In this document: positions 7,522 through 14,833 of the stretch, piece after piece
Layout: each line of letters starts with the position of its first letter
How positions within the stretch are numbered: the first letter of the stretch is position 1
NCBI RefSeq assembly: GCF_052216985.1
Contig: NZ_JBQOUY010000032.1
Location: 1-25,290, forward strand
Direction of reading: 5' to 3'
Length of the DNA stretch: 25,290 nucleotides
DNA from: Acidaminococcus fermentans_A
Lineage (GTDB): Bacteria > Bacillota > Negativicutes > Acidaminococcales > Acidaminococcaceae
Position numbers and translations under genes: made by a program
The notes under the pieces: generated by a model
What the model was told of the DNA's origin: nothing
What the model saw: the letters and a program-made list of their open reading frames with translations, nothing else
Database searches by the model: none

Positions 7522-8217
7522 ATGATTAAATTGGTGGGCGTCGTGATCGTCATTATCGGTCTGCTGCTGAAACTGAATCCCCTGCTGGTGGTAATCCTGG
7601 CTGGGGTGGCAACCGGGCTGGCCGGAGGCATGGATTTCCTGGCCATCCTGACCACTATCGGAGATGCGTTCACCACCAACCGGTACATGTCCCTGTTCGT
7701 ACTGATCATGCCGGTGATCGGACTGATGGAACGGCAGGGGCTCCGGGAACAGGCGGGGAATTTCATCCGGGGCTTCCGGAACCTGACCGCTGGGCGCATC
7801 ATGATGCTGTACATGCTGTTCCGGCAGGTGACCTTGGCCCTAGGCATCAACATCGGGGGCCATCCCAATTTCATCCGGCCCATTGTGAGCCCTATGGCGG
7901 AAGCGGCTGCAGCAAAGGGAAAGAATTTGCCCAAAAATCTCCAGGACCAGGTCCGGAGCTATGCGGCTTCTTCGGAAAACTACGGGAATTTCTATGGCCA
8001 GCTGATGTTCATTGCCACTGGCGGCTTGCTGCTGATCAAAGGGGTGTTCACCTCGGCCGGATATACGGTGGAACTGGGGAAGATGGCTCTCTATGCCATC
8101 CCGACAGCCATTTGTGCCTTTCTTTTGGCGGCAGTCCGTTTCACCCTCTTTGATCGGAAAATCGCTGCCCGGATGAAGGATGTCCCAGCGGAAACAAAGG
8201 GAGGTGAGGGAAAATGA
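7522..8217 (+). CDS. DUF969 family membrane protein
   Basis: Membrane protein of 231 aa with about 5-6 hydrophobic segments, matching DUF969. I chose the ATG at 7522, preceded by AAGGAAGG, over the upstream in-frame ATG at 7417 because the extra residues are not membrane-like and have no ribosome site. Conserved-looking motifs are TTNRYMSLFVLIMPVIGLME and NIGGHPNFIRPIVSPMAEAA. The gene overlaps the DUF979 start by 4 nt (ATGA), implying translational coupling and probably a two-component transporter. DUF969, DUF979 and pcp recur together in other Firmicutes, suggesting a carrier linked to pyroglutamate or pyroglutamyl peptides; this remains inference. Confidence 0.88.
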   Translation: MIKLVGVVIVIIGLLLKLNPLLVVILAGVATGLAGGMDFLAILTTIGDAFTTNRYMSLFVLIMPVIGLMERQGLREQAGNFIRGFRNLTAGRIMMLYMLFRQVTLALGINIGGHPNFIRPIVSPMAEAAAAKGKNLPKNLQDQVRSYAASSENYGNFYGQLMFIATGGLLLIKGVFTSAGYTVELGKMALYAIPTAICAFLLAAVRFTLFDRKIAARMKDVPAETKGGEGK

Positions 8218-9128
8218 CCATTAGCCTGGAACATATGTACTGGCTCACTGGCCTGCTGCTGTTCGTCTTTGCTTTCCTGACCCTGAAGGACAAGGCCCAT
8301 AAACACCGTCTGGGGACGGCGGCTTTCTGGGGGCTGTACGGGCTGACCTTCTGCTTCGGCAAAATGGTGCCTGGCTGGGTTACTGGTCTGGCAGTGGTGG
8401 CCATGACGGTGCTGGCGACTTTGAAACTCCTGTCTACGGGAGATTATCACAGCTCCACTCCGGAAGCGAAGAAGGCTTCGGCGGACCGGTACGGAAATAA
8501 ACTGCTGCTGCCTACCCTGGTGATCCCCCTGGTGATTTTCTTGGTCGTAGTATTCACGAAAATGGGAGCGCTGGTAGGCCTGGGCCTGGGGGCCATCGCC
8601 AGCCTGATCGCCGCTTTCCTGCTGACCCACGATTCCTTGGGAGTGGCCATGGATGAAGGCCGGAGGCTTACGGATGCGGTCAGCTGGGCCATCATCCTGC
8701 CCCAGTTCCTGGCAGCCCTGGGGGCCTTGTTCGCCAAAGCTGGTGTAGGGAACGTGGTGGCTGAACTGGTGACGGCCCATGTGCCGATGGACAGCAAGCT
8801 GGCAGTGATCATCGCTTATTGTCTGGGCATGGCTTTGTTCACCATTATCATGGGCAATGCTTTTGCGGCTTTTGCTGTCATCACCAGCGGTATCGGGATC
8901 CCTCTGGTGGTCCAGCAGTACGGTGCGGATCCGGCCATCGTAGGTGTCCTGGGGATGCTGGCTGGCTACTGCGGGACCCTGGTGACCCCTATGGCTGCCA
9001 ACTTCAACCTGGTGCCTTCGGCCCTGCTGGAGATCTCTGACCGGTACGGCGTCATCAAGGCCCAGCTGCCCTTGGCTGTGACCATGCTTTGCGTACAGAT
9101 CGCGCTGATGTATATTCTGGCATTTTAA
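8214..9128 (+). CDS. DUF979 family membrane protein
   Basis: Membrane protein of 304 aa with about 8-9 hydrophobic segments, matching DUF979. The start ATG at 8214 overlaps the DUF969 stop, with ribosome site GGGAGGTGAGGG inside the upstream gene. A C-terminal motif region, GNAFAAFAVITSGIGIP and VTPMAANFNLVP, resembles the helix-hairpin signatures of secondary transporters. Its fixed pairing with DUF969 suggests the two chains form one transport system. The stop is immediately followed by the ribosome site of pcp, so the three genes form one transcription unit. Function is not experimentally assigned to my knowledge. Confidence 0.88.
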   Translation: MTISLEHMYWLTGLLLFVFAFLTLKDKAHKHRLGTAAFWGLYGLTFCFGKMVPGWVTGLAVVAMTVLATLKLLSTGDYHSSTPEAKKASADRYGNKLLLPTLVIPLVIFLVVVFTKMGALVGLGLGAIASLIAAFLLTHDSLGVAMDEGRRLTDAVSWAIILPQFLAALGALFAKAGVGNVVAELVTAHVPMDSKLAVIIAYCLGMALFTIIMGNAFAAFAVITSGIGIPLVVQQYGADPAIVGVLGMLAGYCGTLVTPMAANFNLVPSALLEISDRYGVIKAQLPLAVTMLCVQIALMYILAF

Positions 9129-9139
9129 AGGAGGAACCA

Positions 9140-9787
9140 ATGATGAAAGTATTGTTGACAGGTTTTGATCCATTTGGCGGGGAAACGGTGAATCCGGCCC
9201 TGGAAGCGGTAAAGAAGCTAGATGGCCTGACCCTGGCTGGGGCCCAAGTCCACACGGTGGAGATCCCCACGGTGCGGCTGAAAGCCATTGCCAAAGTGAA
9301 GGAAGCCATCGCTGTATTTGATCCGGATATCGTCATCTGCATCGGCCAGGCCGGGGGGCGGACGGATCTGACCGTGGAACGGGTGGCCATCAACTGCGAT
9401 GATTTCCGGATCGGGGACAACGAAGGGAACCAGCCGGTGGATGAATCCATCGTGCCCGGCGGCCCTGTAGGATATTTTTCCACCCTGCCCATCAAGAAAA
9501 TCGTGGAAGCCCTGACCGCAAAAGGGATCCCGGCCAAAGTCTCCAATACGGCAGGGACCTTTGTGTGCAACCATGTGTTTTACGGGCTTATGGATCTTTT
9601 GGCCCACGATACCCGGAAACGCCGGGGCGGTTTCATCCATGTGCCCTACCTGCCGGAACAGGCAGCCCGTCTGAAAGACCAGCCCAGCATGGCCTTGGAG
9701 ACCATCGTGGCAGGCCTGAAAGTGGCTGTGGAGACGGCCGTAGAAAACGAAACAGACGCCAAATTGACCGGGGGAACGGAGTGCTGA
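9140..9787 (+). CDS. pcp: Pyroglutamyl-peptidase I (5-oxoprolyl-peptidase)
   Basis: Cytoplasmic cysteine peptidase of family C15, which removes N-terminal pyroglutamate (5-oxoproline) from peptides. The 215-aa length is typical. The N-terminal signature VLLTGFDPFGGETVNPA is present, and the catalytic triad is visible as Glu80 (TVERVAIN), Cys143 (TAGTFVCNHVFY) and His167 (FIHVPYLPEQ). AAAGGAGG at 9127-9134 points to ATG 9140 or the adjacent ATG 9143. It is the last gene of the DUF969-DUF979-pcp operon, which suggests that pyroglutamyl peptides or 5-oxoproline are imported and fed to glutamate metabolism, fitting an amino-acid fermenter. Confidence 0.96.
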   Translation: MMKVLLTGFDPFGGETVNPALEAVKKLDGLTLAGAQVHTVEIPTVRLKAIAKVKEAIAVFDPDIVICIGQAGGRTDLTVERVAINCDDFRIGDNEGNQPVDESIVPGGPVGYFSTLPIKKIVEALTAKGIPAKVSNTAGTFVCNHVFYGLMDLLAHDTRKRRGGFIHVPYLPEQAARLKDQPSMALETIVAGLKVAVETAVENETDAKLTGGTEC

Positions 9788-9792
9788 AAAAG

Positions 9793-10010
9793 GGGCTGTT
9801 GCATGAGCAACAGCCCGTCATATGTCATACGTCATACGCCGCTGGAAGCCAGCTTTGCTGGCGTTGGATTTGAGATAATCAGTTGCATTGTTTGTTAGAT
9901 TTTAAAATTCTAAAATTAATTTGGAAAAATTGATTTCCAAAAGCGTATGACGTATGACATATGACGAATGGGGTGTTGTACGTGTGTGGTTTTCACACGT
10001 GCAACACCCC
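9793..10010. repeat. Heptamer-bounded intergenic element 1 (complete copy)
   Basis: The element fills the gap between convergent pcp and hydrogenase genes. Left hairpin: GGGCTGTTGC (9793-9802), loop ATGA, GCAACAGCCC (9807-9816), preceded by an A-tract. Left heptamers: GTCATAT, GTCATAC, GTCATAC (9817-9837). Core 9839-9943: a GC hairpin GCCAGC/GCTGGC (9848-9862), an AT-rich stretch and a hairpin TTGGAAA/TTTCCAA (9921-9940). Right heptamers (9945-9965) are the exact inverse of the left ones, making a perfect 22-bp inverted repeat (9817-9838 with 9944-9965). Right hairpin: 9970-10010, a 17-bp stem with one G-T pair, followed by ATTTT. T-tracts lie on the outer sides, so each hairpin terminates transcription leaving the element toward the opposing gene. 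Confidence 0.85.
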
Positions 10011-10014
10011 ATTT

Positions 10015-11745
10015 TCATATCTTCCACCCAAAATGGTCCGTATGGAGTAGTGCTTCGGCTTTGGGGCTCAAGGGTTCTCCCAGGAACTCCCGGTAAAGCT
10101 GCTGGATCTGGGGATTGTCGTGGGAACAGCGCAGGGGATTTTCCTCATCCAGCCGGTAAAGCTGCTGGCCCCGTACACTCTGGAATTCCTCATCATGCCG
10201 GGGAATGGGCTGGCCTCCGCCACCGGCACAGCCTCCTGGGCAGGCCATCACTTCTACGAAGTCGTAATGGACCTCTTTCCGTTTCAGGGCCCGGATCAGC
10301 TGCCGGGTATTGCCCAGGCCGCTGACTACGGCACACCGCAGCTCTTTGCCCGCCAACGTATAAGTGGCTTCCCGTAGGGCTGGGCCGGTACGGATGGCGG
10401 CGAAAAAGTCCGGATCCGGATTTTTTCCCATGAGCTTGGCATAGGCCGTCCGCAGGGCTGCTTCCATGACCCCGCCTGTGGCTCCGAAGATGGTCCCCGC
10501 TCCGGTATAGGTCCCCATAGGGTCATCCAGAGGTTCTTCTGGCATCAGGGCCGGGTCCAGGTGGTCCGCCCGGAGCATGCGGACGAATTCACGAGTGGTC
10601 AGGGACAGATCCACATCGGGTCCGTGGACCGTCCGCATGGTGGGCAGGGCACATTCTGCTTTTTTCGCCAGGCAGGGCATGATGGAGACACAGTACAGTT
10701 TTTCTGGTTCTACCCCTAATTTATCGGCTAGCCAGGTCTTGGCCATGGCCCCGAACATCTGCTGGGGCGATTTGGAAGTAGAAAGCTGGCTGGTGAGCTC
10801 TGGATACTGGCCCTTCAGGAAGCGGACCCAGCCAGGGCAACAGCTGGTGAACATGGGGAAGTCCCGAGTATCGCCCTTGGAAAACCGTTCCAGGAATTCA
10901 TGGGCTTCTTCCATGATGGTCAGATCGGCGGCGAAGGTGGTGTCGTAGATATGGTCGAATCCCAGACGCCGGAGAGCCGCGGCCATCTTCCCGATGGTCC
11001 CTTCCTTCCGGGGCAGGCCGAAGGCTTCACACCAGGCCGTTCGTACGGCAGGAGCTACCTGGACCACCGTCACCTTTTCCGGGTCCGCCAGAGCCTCATA
11101 GAGCTTTGCCGTATCATCCCGTTCCCGCAGCCCTGCTACTGGGCAGTGGATGATGCACTGGCCGCACAGGGTGCAGTCTGAATCTTTGATCACCCGGTTG
11201 CCGGAAACATCGATGGTAGTCCGGCCGCCGGTGCCTGCCACATCCCAGATGTGCATATCCTGGATCTTATCGCAGACCTGGATGCAGCGCATGCACTTGA
11301 TGCATTTATTGTAGTCGTGGTATAGGGGATAGGTGGTGGTCCAGGCCTTCCGCAGCCCTTTAGGCAGCTGTTCCTCATAAGGACTGTCATGGATCCCCAG
11401 ATCGTTGGCCAGTTCCTGGAGCCGGCAGTTCCCGCTGCGGACACAGGTGGCACAGCGGCAGTCGTGCTGGGACAGGATCAGCTCCACATTGATCTTCCGG
11501 GTACGGCGGGCCCGGGGAGAATTGGTATGGACCACCATCCCCTCCCGGACCGGGCTGTTGCAGGCCGTCACCATGGCGTGTTCCCCTTCTACTTCTACGC
11601 AGCACACCCGGCAGGCGGCAATCTCGTTCAGGTCCTTCAGGTAGCACAGATGAGGGATTTGGATCTGGACTTGTCGGGCCGCTTCCATGATGGTGGTGCC
11701 TTCCGGCACTTGAAACGTCTTGTTATCGATGGTACAGGTCACCAT
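10015..11745 (-). CDS. [FeFe]-hydrogenase, group A (probable A2, glutamate-synthase-linked type)
   Basis: Cytoplasmic hydrogenase of 576 aa, reversibly reducing protons to H2. An N-terminal [2Fe-2S] ferredoxin-like domain has Cys34, 45, 48 and 62. A His-Cys [4Fe-4S] domain follows (HDCRCATCVRSGNC, 94-107), then two [4Fe-4S] sites (CIKCMRCIQVC, 148-158; CTLCGQCIIHC, 191-201). The H-cluster domain carries all three canonical motifs: TSCCPGW (300-306), MPCLAKKAE (356-364) and EVMACPGGCAGGGGQP (498-513). Cys302 is the expected proton-transfer cysteine. The ATG start at 11745 overlaps the stop of the upstream flavoprotein gene by 7 nt, so the two are co-translated and probably form one complex. 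No NuoE-like subunit is present, unlike trimeric bifurcating enzymes. Confidence 0.95.
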   Translation of the reverse strand: MVTCTIDNKTFQVPEGTTIMEAARQVQIQIPHLCYLKDLNEIAACRVCCVEVEGEHAMVTACNSPVREGMVVHTNSPRARRTRKINVELILSQHDCRCATCVRSGNCRLQELANDLGIHDSPYEEQLPKGLRKAWTTTYPLYHDYNKCIKCMRCIQVCDKIQDMHIWDVAGTGGRTTIDVSGNRVIKDSDCTLCGQCIIHCPVAGLRERDDTAKLYEALADPEKVTVVQVAPAVRTAWCEAFGLPRKEGTIGKMAAALRRLGFDHIYDTTFAADLTIMEEAHEFLERFSKGDTRDFPMFTSCCPGWVRFLKGQYPELTSQLSTSKSPQQMFGAMAKTWLADKLGVEPEKLYCVSIMPCLAKKAECALPTMRTVHGPDVDLSLTTREFVRMLRADHLDPALMPEEPLDDPMGTYTGAGTIFGATGGVMEAALRTAYAKLMGKNPDPDFFAAIRTGPALREATYTLAGKELRCAVVSGLGNTRQLIRALKRKEVHYDFVEVMACPGGCAGGGGQPIPRHDEEFQSVRGQQLYRLDEENPLRCSHDNPQIQQLYREFLGEPLSPKAEALLHTDHFGWKI

Positions 11746-13574
11746 TCCCGATTCCTCCCTCCTTTGAAGCTACCGTAACCGAAGTGGTCACAGCGCAGAC
11801 AGCGGCTGGCTTCCTGCCGGGCTTCTTCCGGGGTCATCCCTTCTGAGACCAGCTGGAAATCCCCTACACAATGGGGCGTGCAGTGCTGTTTCAGGTTCAC
11901 CCGGCCGCAGGGAGGCGTATTGGTGAAATGGGCAGGAGGAATCTCCACTTTGCAGGAAATCCGATGGTGATAGCCGAAGAAGGAATCGATATTGTCCGCT
12001 GCTACCTTGCCGGCTGCTACGGCTTTGATCACGGTGGCCGGCCCCGAAACAGCATCGCCGCCGGCAAACAGGTTCCTCAGGCCCGGGATGCTGCTGGAAA
12101 GGTCCGCCTGGATGGTTCCTCGGCTGACCGTGACCCCGATGGCTTCGAAAGGCTTGGTGACGATGGACTGACCGATGGCCACGATAAGGGCATCGCAGGG
12201 GAAACGCCGTTCTGGCAGATCCGCCTTTACCGGATTGGGCCGGCTCTTCCCATTGTAAGGGCCGATGTGCTGGGGCTGGGTCCAGAGTGCCGTCACATGA
12301 CCCTGTCCGTCAGTCTCGATCCGGCTGGGCGCTTCCAAGGTGACGATTTCACAGCCTTCCGCCATGGCTGCCTGGACCTCTTCTTCCAGAGCGGTCATAT
12401 CTTCCAGCCGACGCCGGTAAATGCACTGGACGGAAGCCGCACCCAGCCGTTTGGCCGTCCGGGTGGCATCCATGGACACATTGCCCCCGCCGATGACACA
12501 GATCCGTTTGCCGGAGAAATCAGGCACCCGGCCTTCTCCGATATCCCGGAGGAGCCGGACGGCGCTGTAGACACCCTGGGCTTCCTCTCCTTCCAGATGG
12601 AGCTTCTTGTCGCTGTGGGCCCCGATGGCGATGTACACTGCATCGTACTGCCGCTGGAGCTCTTCTACCGACAGGTCCGTCCCTACCGATACCCCGGTGT
12701 GGACTTGGATCCCGGTGGACAGGATGTAGCCCAGGTCTTTTTCCAGGACCGCAAGGGGCAGTCGGTAGTTGGGGATCCCGTACCGGAGCATGCCGCCCAG
12801 CTGGGGACGCTGTTCATACACCGTGACGCTGTGCCCCATGAGGGACAGATAATAGGCTGCCGTCAGACCACCCGGTCCGCCGCCGATCACTGCCACTGTC
12901 TTGCCGGTAGCTGGCGCCGGAACAGGGGCATGGGATGGCTTGGCATGGTCCACCGCGAACCGCTTCAGCCCGCAGATGTTCACCGAATCATCCACCATCT
13001 GCCGGCGGCAGTGGAATTCGCAGGGATGTTCACACACGTAGCCGCAGACTGCCGGGAAAGGATTGTCCTTGCGGATCAGGTCCAGGGCTTCTTCGTAATG
13101 GCCTTCCCGGATCAGGGCGATGTAGCCGGGGATATCCACATGGGCCGGACAGGTGGAGACACAGGGCACCGGATGGCTGAGACCGCAGATACAGCGGCCA
13201 TTGAGTACGTGCTCCTCATAATCTTCCCGGAAACCCCGGACTCCCTTCAGCACCATATAGGCCGCCTCATAGCCGATGGCACAGTCCGAAGAATCAGCGA
13301 TCACTTGGGCGGTGTCTTCGATCAGGTCGATGGTCTCCAGGGTCGCCGTCCGTTCCAGCACCTGCTCGATGAGGGTTTCCAGCTGCCCCAATCCCACTCG
13401 GCAGGGTACGCATTTTCCGCAGCTCTGGGCATGGCAGAAGCGCAGGAAATTCAATGCCATGTCCACAGGACAGAGCCCCGGCGAACTGGCATTGATCCGA
13501 CGGTGCATATCCTGATACAGGCCATTCAGGACCGTCTGGGCCCGCCCCGGGGTCTCGATTTGCAAACGACTCAC
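11739..13574 (-). CDS. NuoF-like Fe-S segment fused to a GltD-like NAD(P)H/FAD oxidoreductase (hydrogenase partner)
   Basis: Flavoprotein of 611 aa from GTG 13574, chosen because AAAGGGGGAG lies 7 nt upstream; a longer reading from 13658 has no ribosome site and overlaps the promoter. Residues 49-61 hold the NuoF C-terminal cluster motif SCGKCVPCRVG, with a fourth Cys at 98 (SSDCAIG), but the FMN/NADH-binding core of NuoF is absent. From about 127 a GltD-like protein begins: Cys-rich Fe-S region (CICGLSHPVPCVSTCP; CGYVCEHPCEFHC), FAD site (VIGGGPGGLTAAYYLSLMG, about 229-247), pyridine-nucleotide site (VIGGGNVSMDATRTAKRLGA, about 360-379) and FAD contact GLRNLFAGGDAV. The C-terminus adds CLRCDHFG. 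It likely passes electrons between NAD(P)H and the hydrogenase; flavin-based bifurcation is possible but unproven. Confidence 0.9.
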   Translation of the reverse strand: MSRLQIETPGRAQTVLNGLYQDMHRRINASSPGLCPVDMALNFLRFCHAQSCGKCVPCRVGLGQLETLIEQVLERTATLETIDLIEDTAQVIADSSDCAIGYEAAYMVLKGVRGFREDYEEHVLNGRCICGLSHPVPCVSTCPAHVDIPGYIALIREGHYEEALDLIRKDNPFPAVCGYVCEHPCEFHCRRQMVDDSVNICGLKRFAVDHAKPSHAPVPAPATGKTVAVIGGGPGGLTAAYYLSLMGHSVTVYEQRPQLGGMLRYGIPNYRLPLAVLEKDLGYILSTGIQVHTGVSVGTDLSVEELQRQYDAVYIAIGAHSDKKLHLEGEEAQGVYSAVRLLRDIGEGRVPDFSGKRICVIGGGNVSMDATRTAKRLGAASVQCIYRRRLEDMTALEEEVQAAMAEGCEIVTLEAPSRIETDGQGHVTALWTQPQHIGPYNGKSRPNPVKADLPERRFPCDALIVAIGQSIVTKPFEAIGVTVSRGTIQADLSSSIPGLRNLFAGGDAVSGPATVIKAVAAGKVAADNIDSFFGYHHRISCKVEIPPAHFTNTPPCGRVNLKQHCTPHCVGDFQLVSEGMTPEEARQEASRCLRCDHFGYGSFKGGRNREW

Positions 13575-13638
13575 GATTTTCTCCCCCTTTATGGATTCCT
13601 GGTACGAAACAAGGAACATAATATACAGATACTCTTTT

Positions 13639-13668
13639 ATTTTACCGTCTTCGCGCAAATACTGTCAA
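13639..13668 (-). promoter_or_regulatory. Sigma-70-type promoter of the hydrogenase operon
   Basis: On the reverse strand a consensus -35 TTGACA (13663-13668) is followed after 18 bp by TAAAAT (13639-13644). The start site would be near 13632, about 58 nt before the GTG start at 13574. Confidence 0.7.
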
Positions 13669-13732
13669 CGAATCCGCTGGAAAAATCTGATAAATCTCTA
13701 GGGAAGGGAATCTTCCCTGCAAAGGCCGGCAG

Positions 13733-13762
13733 GGAAATTCCTAAAAATAACTAGGAATTTCC
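13733..13762. promoter_or_regulatory. Palindrome between hydrogenase operon and rrf2 gene, candidate Rrf2 operator
   Basis: GGAAATTCCTA (13733-13743) and TAGGAATTTCC (13752-13762) are perfect 11-bp inverted arms around an 8-bp spacer. The site directly abuts the likely -35 region of the rrf2 promoter and lies about 65 bp upstream of the hydrogenase promoter. Size, symmetry and position suit a dimeric Rrf2 protein acting on its own gene and possibly on the hydrogenase operon. Confidence 0.62.
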
Positions 13763-13791
13763 TTTCTTTTTGGAAAATTCTATAGTACAAT
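13763..13791 (+). promoter_or_regulatory. Possible promoter of the rrf2 gene
   Basis: A -10-like TACAAT (13786-13791) lies 17 bp after TTTCTT (13763-13768), a poor -35. A weak -35 is common for promoters that depend on, or are shut off by, an adjacent regulator; the palindrome 13733-13762 abuts it. Confidence 0.4.
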
Positions 13792-13824
13792 TATAGGGAA
13801 TACAATCTGCTGCGAGGAGGAACT

Positions 13825-14247
13825 ATGAAAATCTCTACTAAGGGACGGTATGCCCTGCGCCTGATGATCGATCTGGCTATCAACGGCACCGAATCCTATG
13901 TACCTATCAAAAGCGTCTCCCAGAGACAGGAAATCTCAGAAAAATACCTGGAACAGATCATTACCCAGCTCTCCCGCGCTAAACTGGTGAAAAGTGCCAG
14001 GGGAGCCCAGGGCGGGTATAAACTGGTCCGTGATCCCAAAGACTATACCGCAGGCGAGATCCTGCGGGCCGTGGAAGGCTCTCTGGCCCCGGTAGCCTGC
14101 CTGGAACCTGGCCATGCAATCTGTGACCGGGCGGCCCACTGCGTCACCCTGGACCTGTGGAAAGAGATCCAGGACGCCATCGACAATATCGTGGATAATA
14201 CCACCCTGGCCGACCTGGTGGAAAAACAGGAAGCGAAGGGAATGTAA
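13825..14247 (+). CDS. Rrf2/IscR-family transcriptional regulator, likely Fe-S cluster sensing
   Basis: DNA-binding protein of 140 aa with the Rrf2 winged helix: MKISTKGRYALRLMIDLA at the start, recognition region QEISEKYLEQIITQLSRA (about 35-52) and wing SARGAQGGYKL (58-67). Three cysteines, Cys92, Cys100 and Cys106, lie where IscR carries its [2Fe-2S] ligands, with slightly wider spacing, so cluster binding is likely. Start ATG 13825 follows GAGGAGG. It is divergent from the hydrogenase operon across a 250-bp region holding an 11-bp-arm palindrome, so regulation of hydrogenase expression by iron-sulfur status or redox is a reasonable inference. A CymR-like cysteine-metabolism role is the main alternative; cluster cysteines argue against it. 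Confidence 0.93.
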   Translation: MKISTKGRYALRLMIDLAINGTESYVPIKSVSQRQEISEKYLEQIITQLSRAKLVKSARGAQGGYKLVRDPKDYTAGEILRAVEGSLAPVACLEPGHAICDRAAHCVTLDLWKEIQDAIDNIVDNTTLADLVEKQEAKGM

Positions 14248-14253
14248 AATGGG

Positions 14254-14431
14254 GTCACTTGTCTTTGGTCACTGGACGATGGTAAGAACCCGCGGCTGGC
14301 GGGTTCTTTGAGTGAAAAAACAATACTGCAATAATATAGAAACAGTTACCTTGCTGCGGAATAATCAGGTTTTATAATTTCTAAAATTTGTCTGCAAATT
14401 TTATCCTTCGACCAGTGACAAGTGACCAAAG
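14254..14431. repeat. Heptamer-bounded intergenic element 2 (permuted arms)
   Basis: Left heptamers GTCACTT, GTCTTTG, GTCACTG followed by GACGA (14254-14279). Right heptamers CAGTGAC, AAGTGAC and CAAAGAA (14413-14433), preceded by TCGAC. The right arm contains inverses of the left units, but the two distal units are swapped in order. The core has a 10-bp GC hairpin AAGAACCCGC/GCGGGTTCTT (14284-14308), possibly the rrf2 terminator, and an AT hairpin AAAATTTG/CAAATTTT near 14393-14412. No outer hairpins are present. It lies between the rrf2 gene and the tRNA promoter, both rightward. Confidence 0.75.
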
Positions 14432-14508
14432 AAATTTCTGCATGTGCGGCAGTTCCCAGTCAGAAGAGAAAATAGTACGCAAATAAGTACGCTTTTTCCG
14501 TTTGCTTC

Positions 14509-14537
14509 TTGCACACTTTCCCCAGAAGCGCTATAAT
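14509..14537 (+). promoter_or_regulatory. Promoter of tRNA-Ala
   Basis: TTGCAC (14509-14514), a 17-bp spacer and TATAAT (14532-14537), ending 10 bp before the mature tRNA 5' end. A strong near-consensus promoter, as expected for a stable RNA gene. Confidence 0.85.
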
Positions 14538-14547
14538 ACTACGTATT

Positions 14548-14623
14548 GGGGCACTAGCTCAGCTGGGAGAGCGCAAGGTTCGCAATCTTGAGGTCAGGGG
14601 TTCGATCCCCCTGTGCTCCACCA
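14548..14623 (+). tRNA. tRNA-Ala (anticodon CGC)
   Basis: A 76-nt cloverleaf with encoded CCA. Acceptor stem GGGGCAC pairs with GTGCTCC and includes the G3-U70 wobble that identifies alanine tRNAs. D arm is GCTC/GAGC. Anticodon stem CAAGG/TCTTG encloses loop TTCGCAA, giving anticodon CGC for codon GCG. The T arm is AGGGG/CCCCT with loop TTCGATC. It has its own promoter and terminator, so it is a single-gene unit. Confidence 0.97.
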
Positions 14624-14636
14624 ACTCAAAAGCAAG

Positions 14637-14673
14637 CATCCATGCGGGTTTTGACCGTGTGGGTGTTTTTTTT
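14637..14673 (+). terminator. Terminator of tRNA-Ala
   Basis: CATCCATGCGG pairs with CCGTGTGGGTG (11 bp, several G-T pairs) around loop GTTTTGA or similar, followed by eight T. It starts 14 nt after the CCA end. Confidence 0.85.
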
Positions 14674-14833
14674 GTGTGCAGGAAATCCTGTGGGGGTCCT
14701 CTCAAAGTCAATCTGCTGGAAGATACATAATATAATATACGGAGAAAAATAAGCAGAAGTGCTATAATATTCTGTATAAATGGTATATTGCCGCAGCATC
14801 CTGCAGCGTTGATCAAAAAGGGAGGAAGATATC
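14674..14833 (+). other. Leader and promoter region of the larA-like gene
   Basis: No gene is seen. It holds two perfect TATAAT boxes, at 14731-14736 and 14763-14768, neither with a convincing -35, in a locally AT-rich stretch. A ribosome site GGGAGGAAG lies just before GTG 14834. The promoter is probably one of these boxes. Confidence 0.4.

Noticed and set aside
9817..9965. Insertion sequence or MITE with a known family
   Set aside because: No transposase is in the window. The inverted arms are built from tandem heptamers, I see no flanking target duplication, and cores are unrelated between copies. A passive mobile element cannot be excluded, but none can be named.
13575..13658. Longer start for the flavoprotein with 28 more residues
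   Set aside because: The extension overlaps the likely -10 and transcription start, and has no ribosome site. GTG 13574 has a strong one.
11871..13754. Rightward ORF of 627 codons opposite the flavoprotein gene
   Set aside because: It is the antisense shadow of a GC-rich gene whose conserved motifs all lie on the reverse strand. Its translation has no recognisable domain and no ribosome site.
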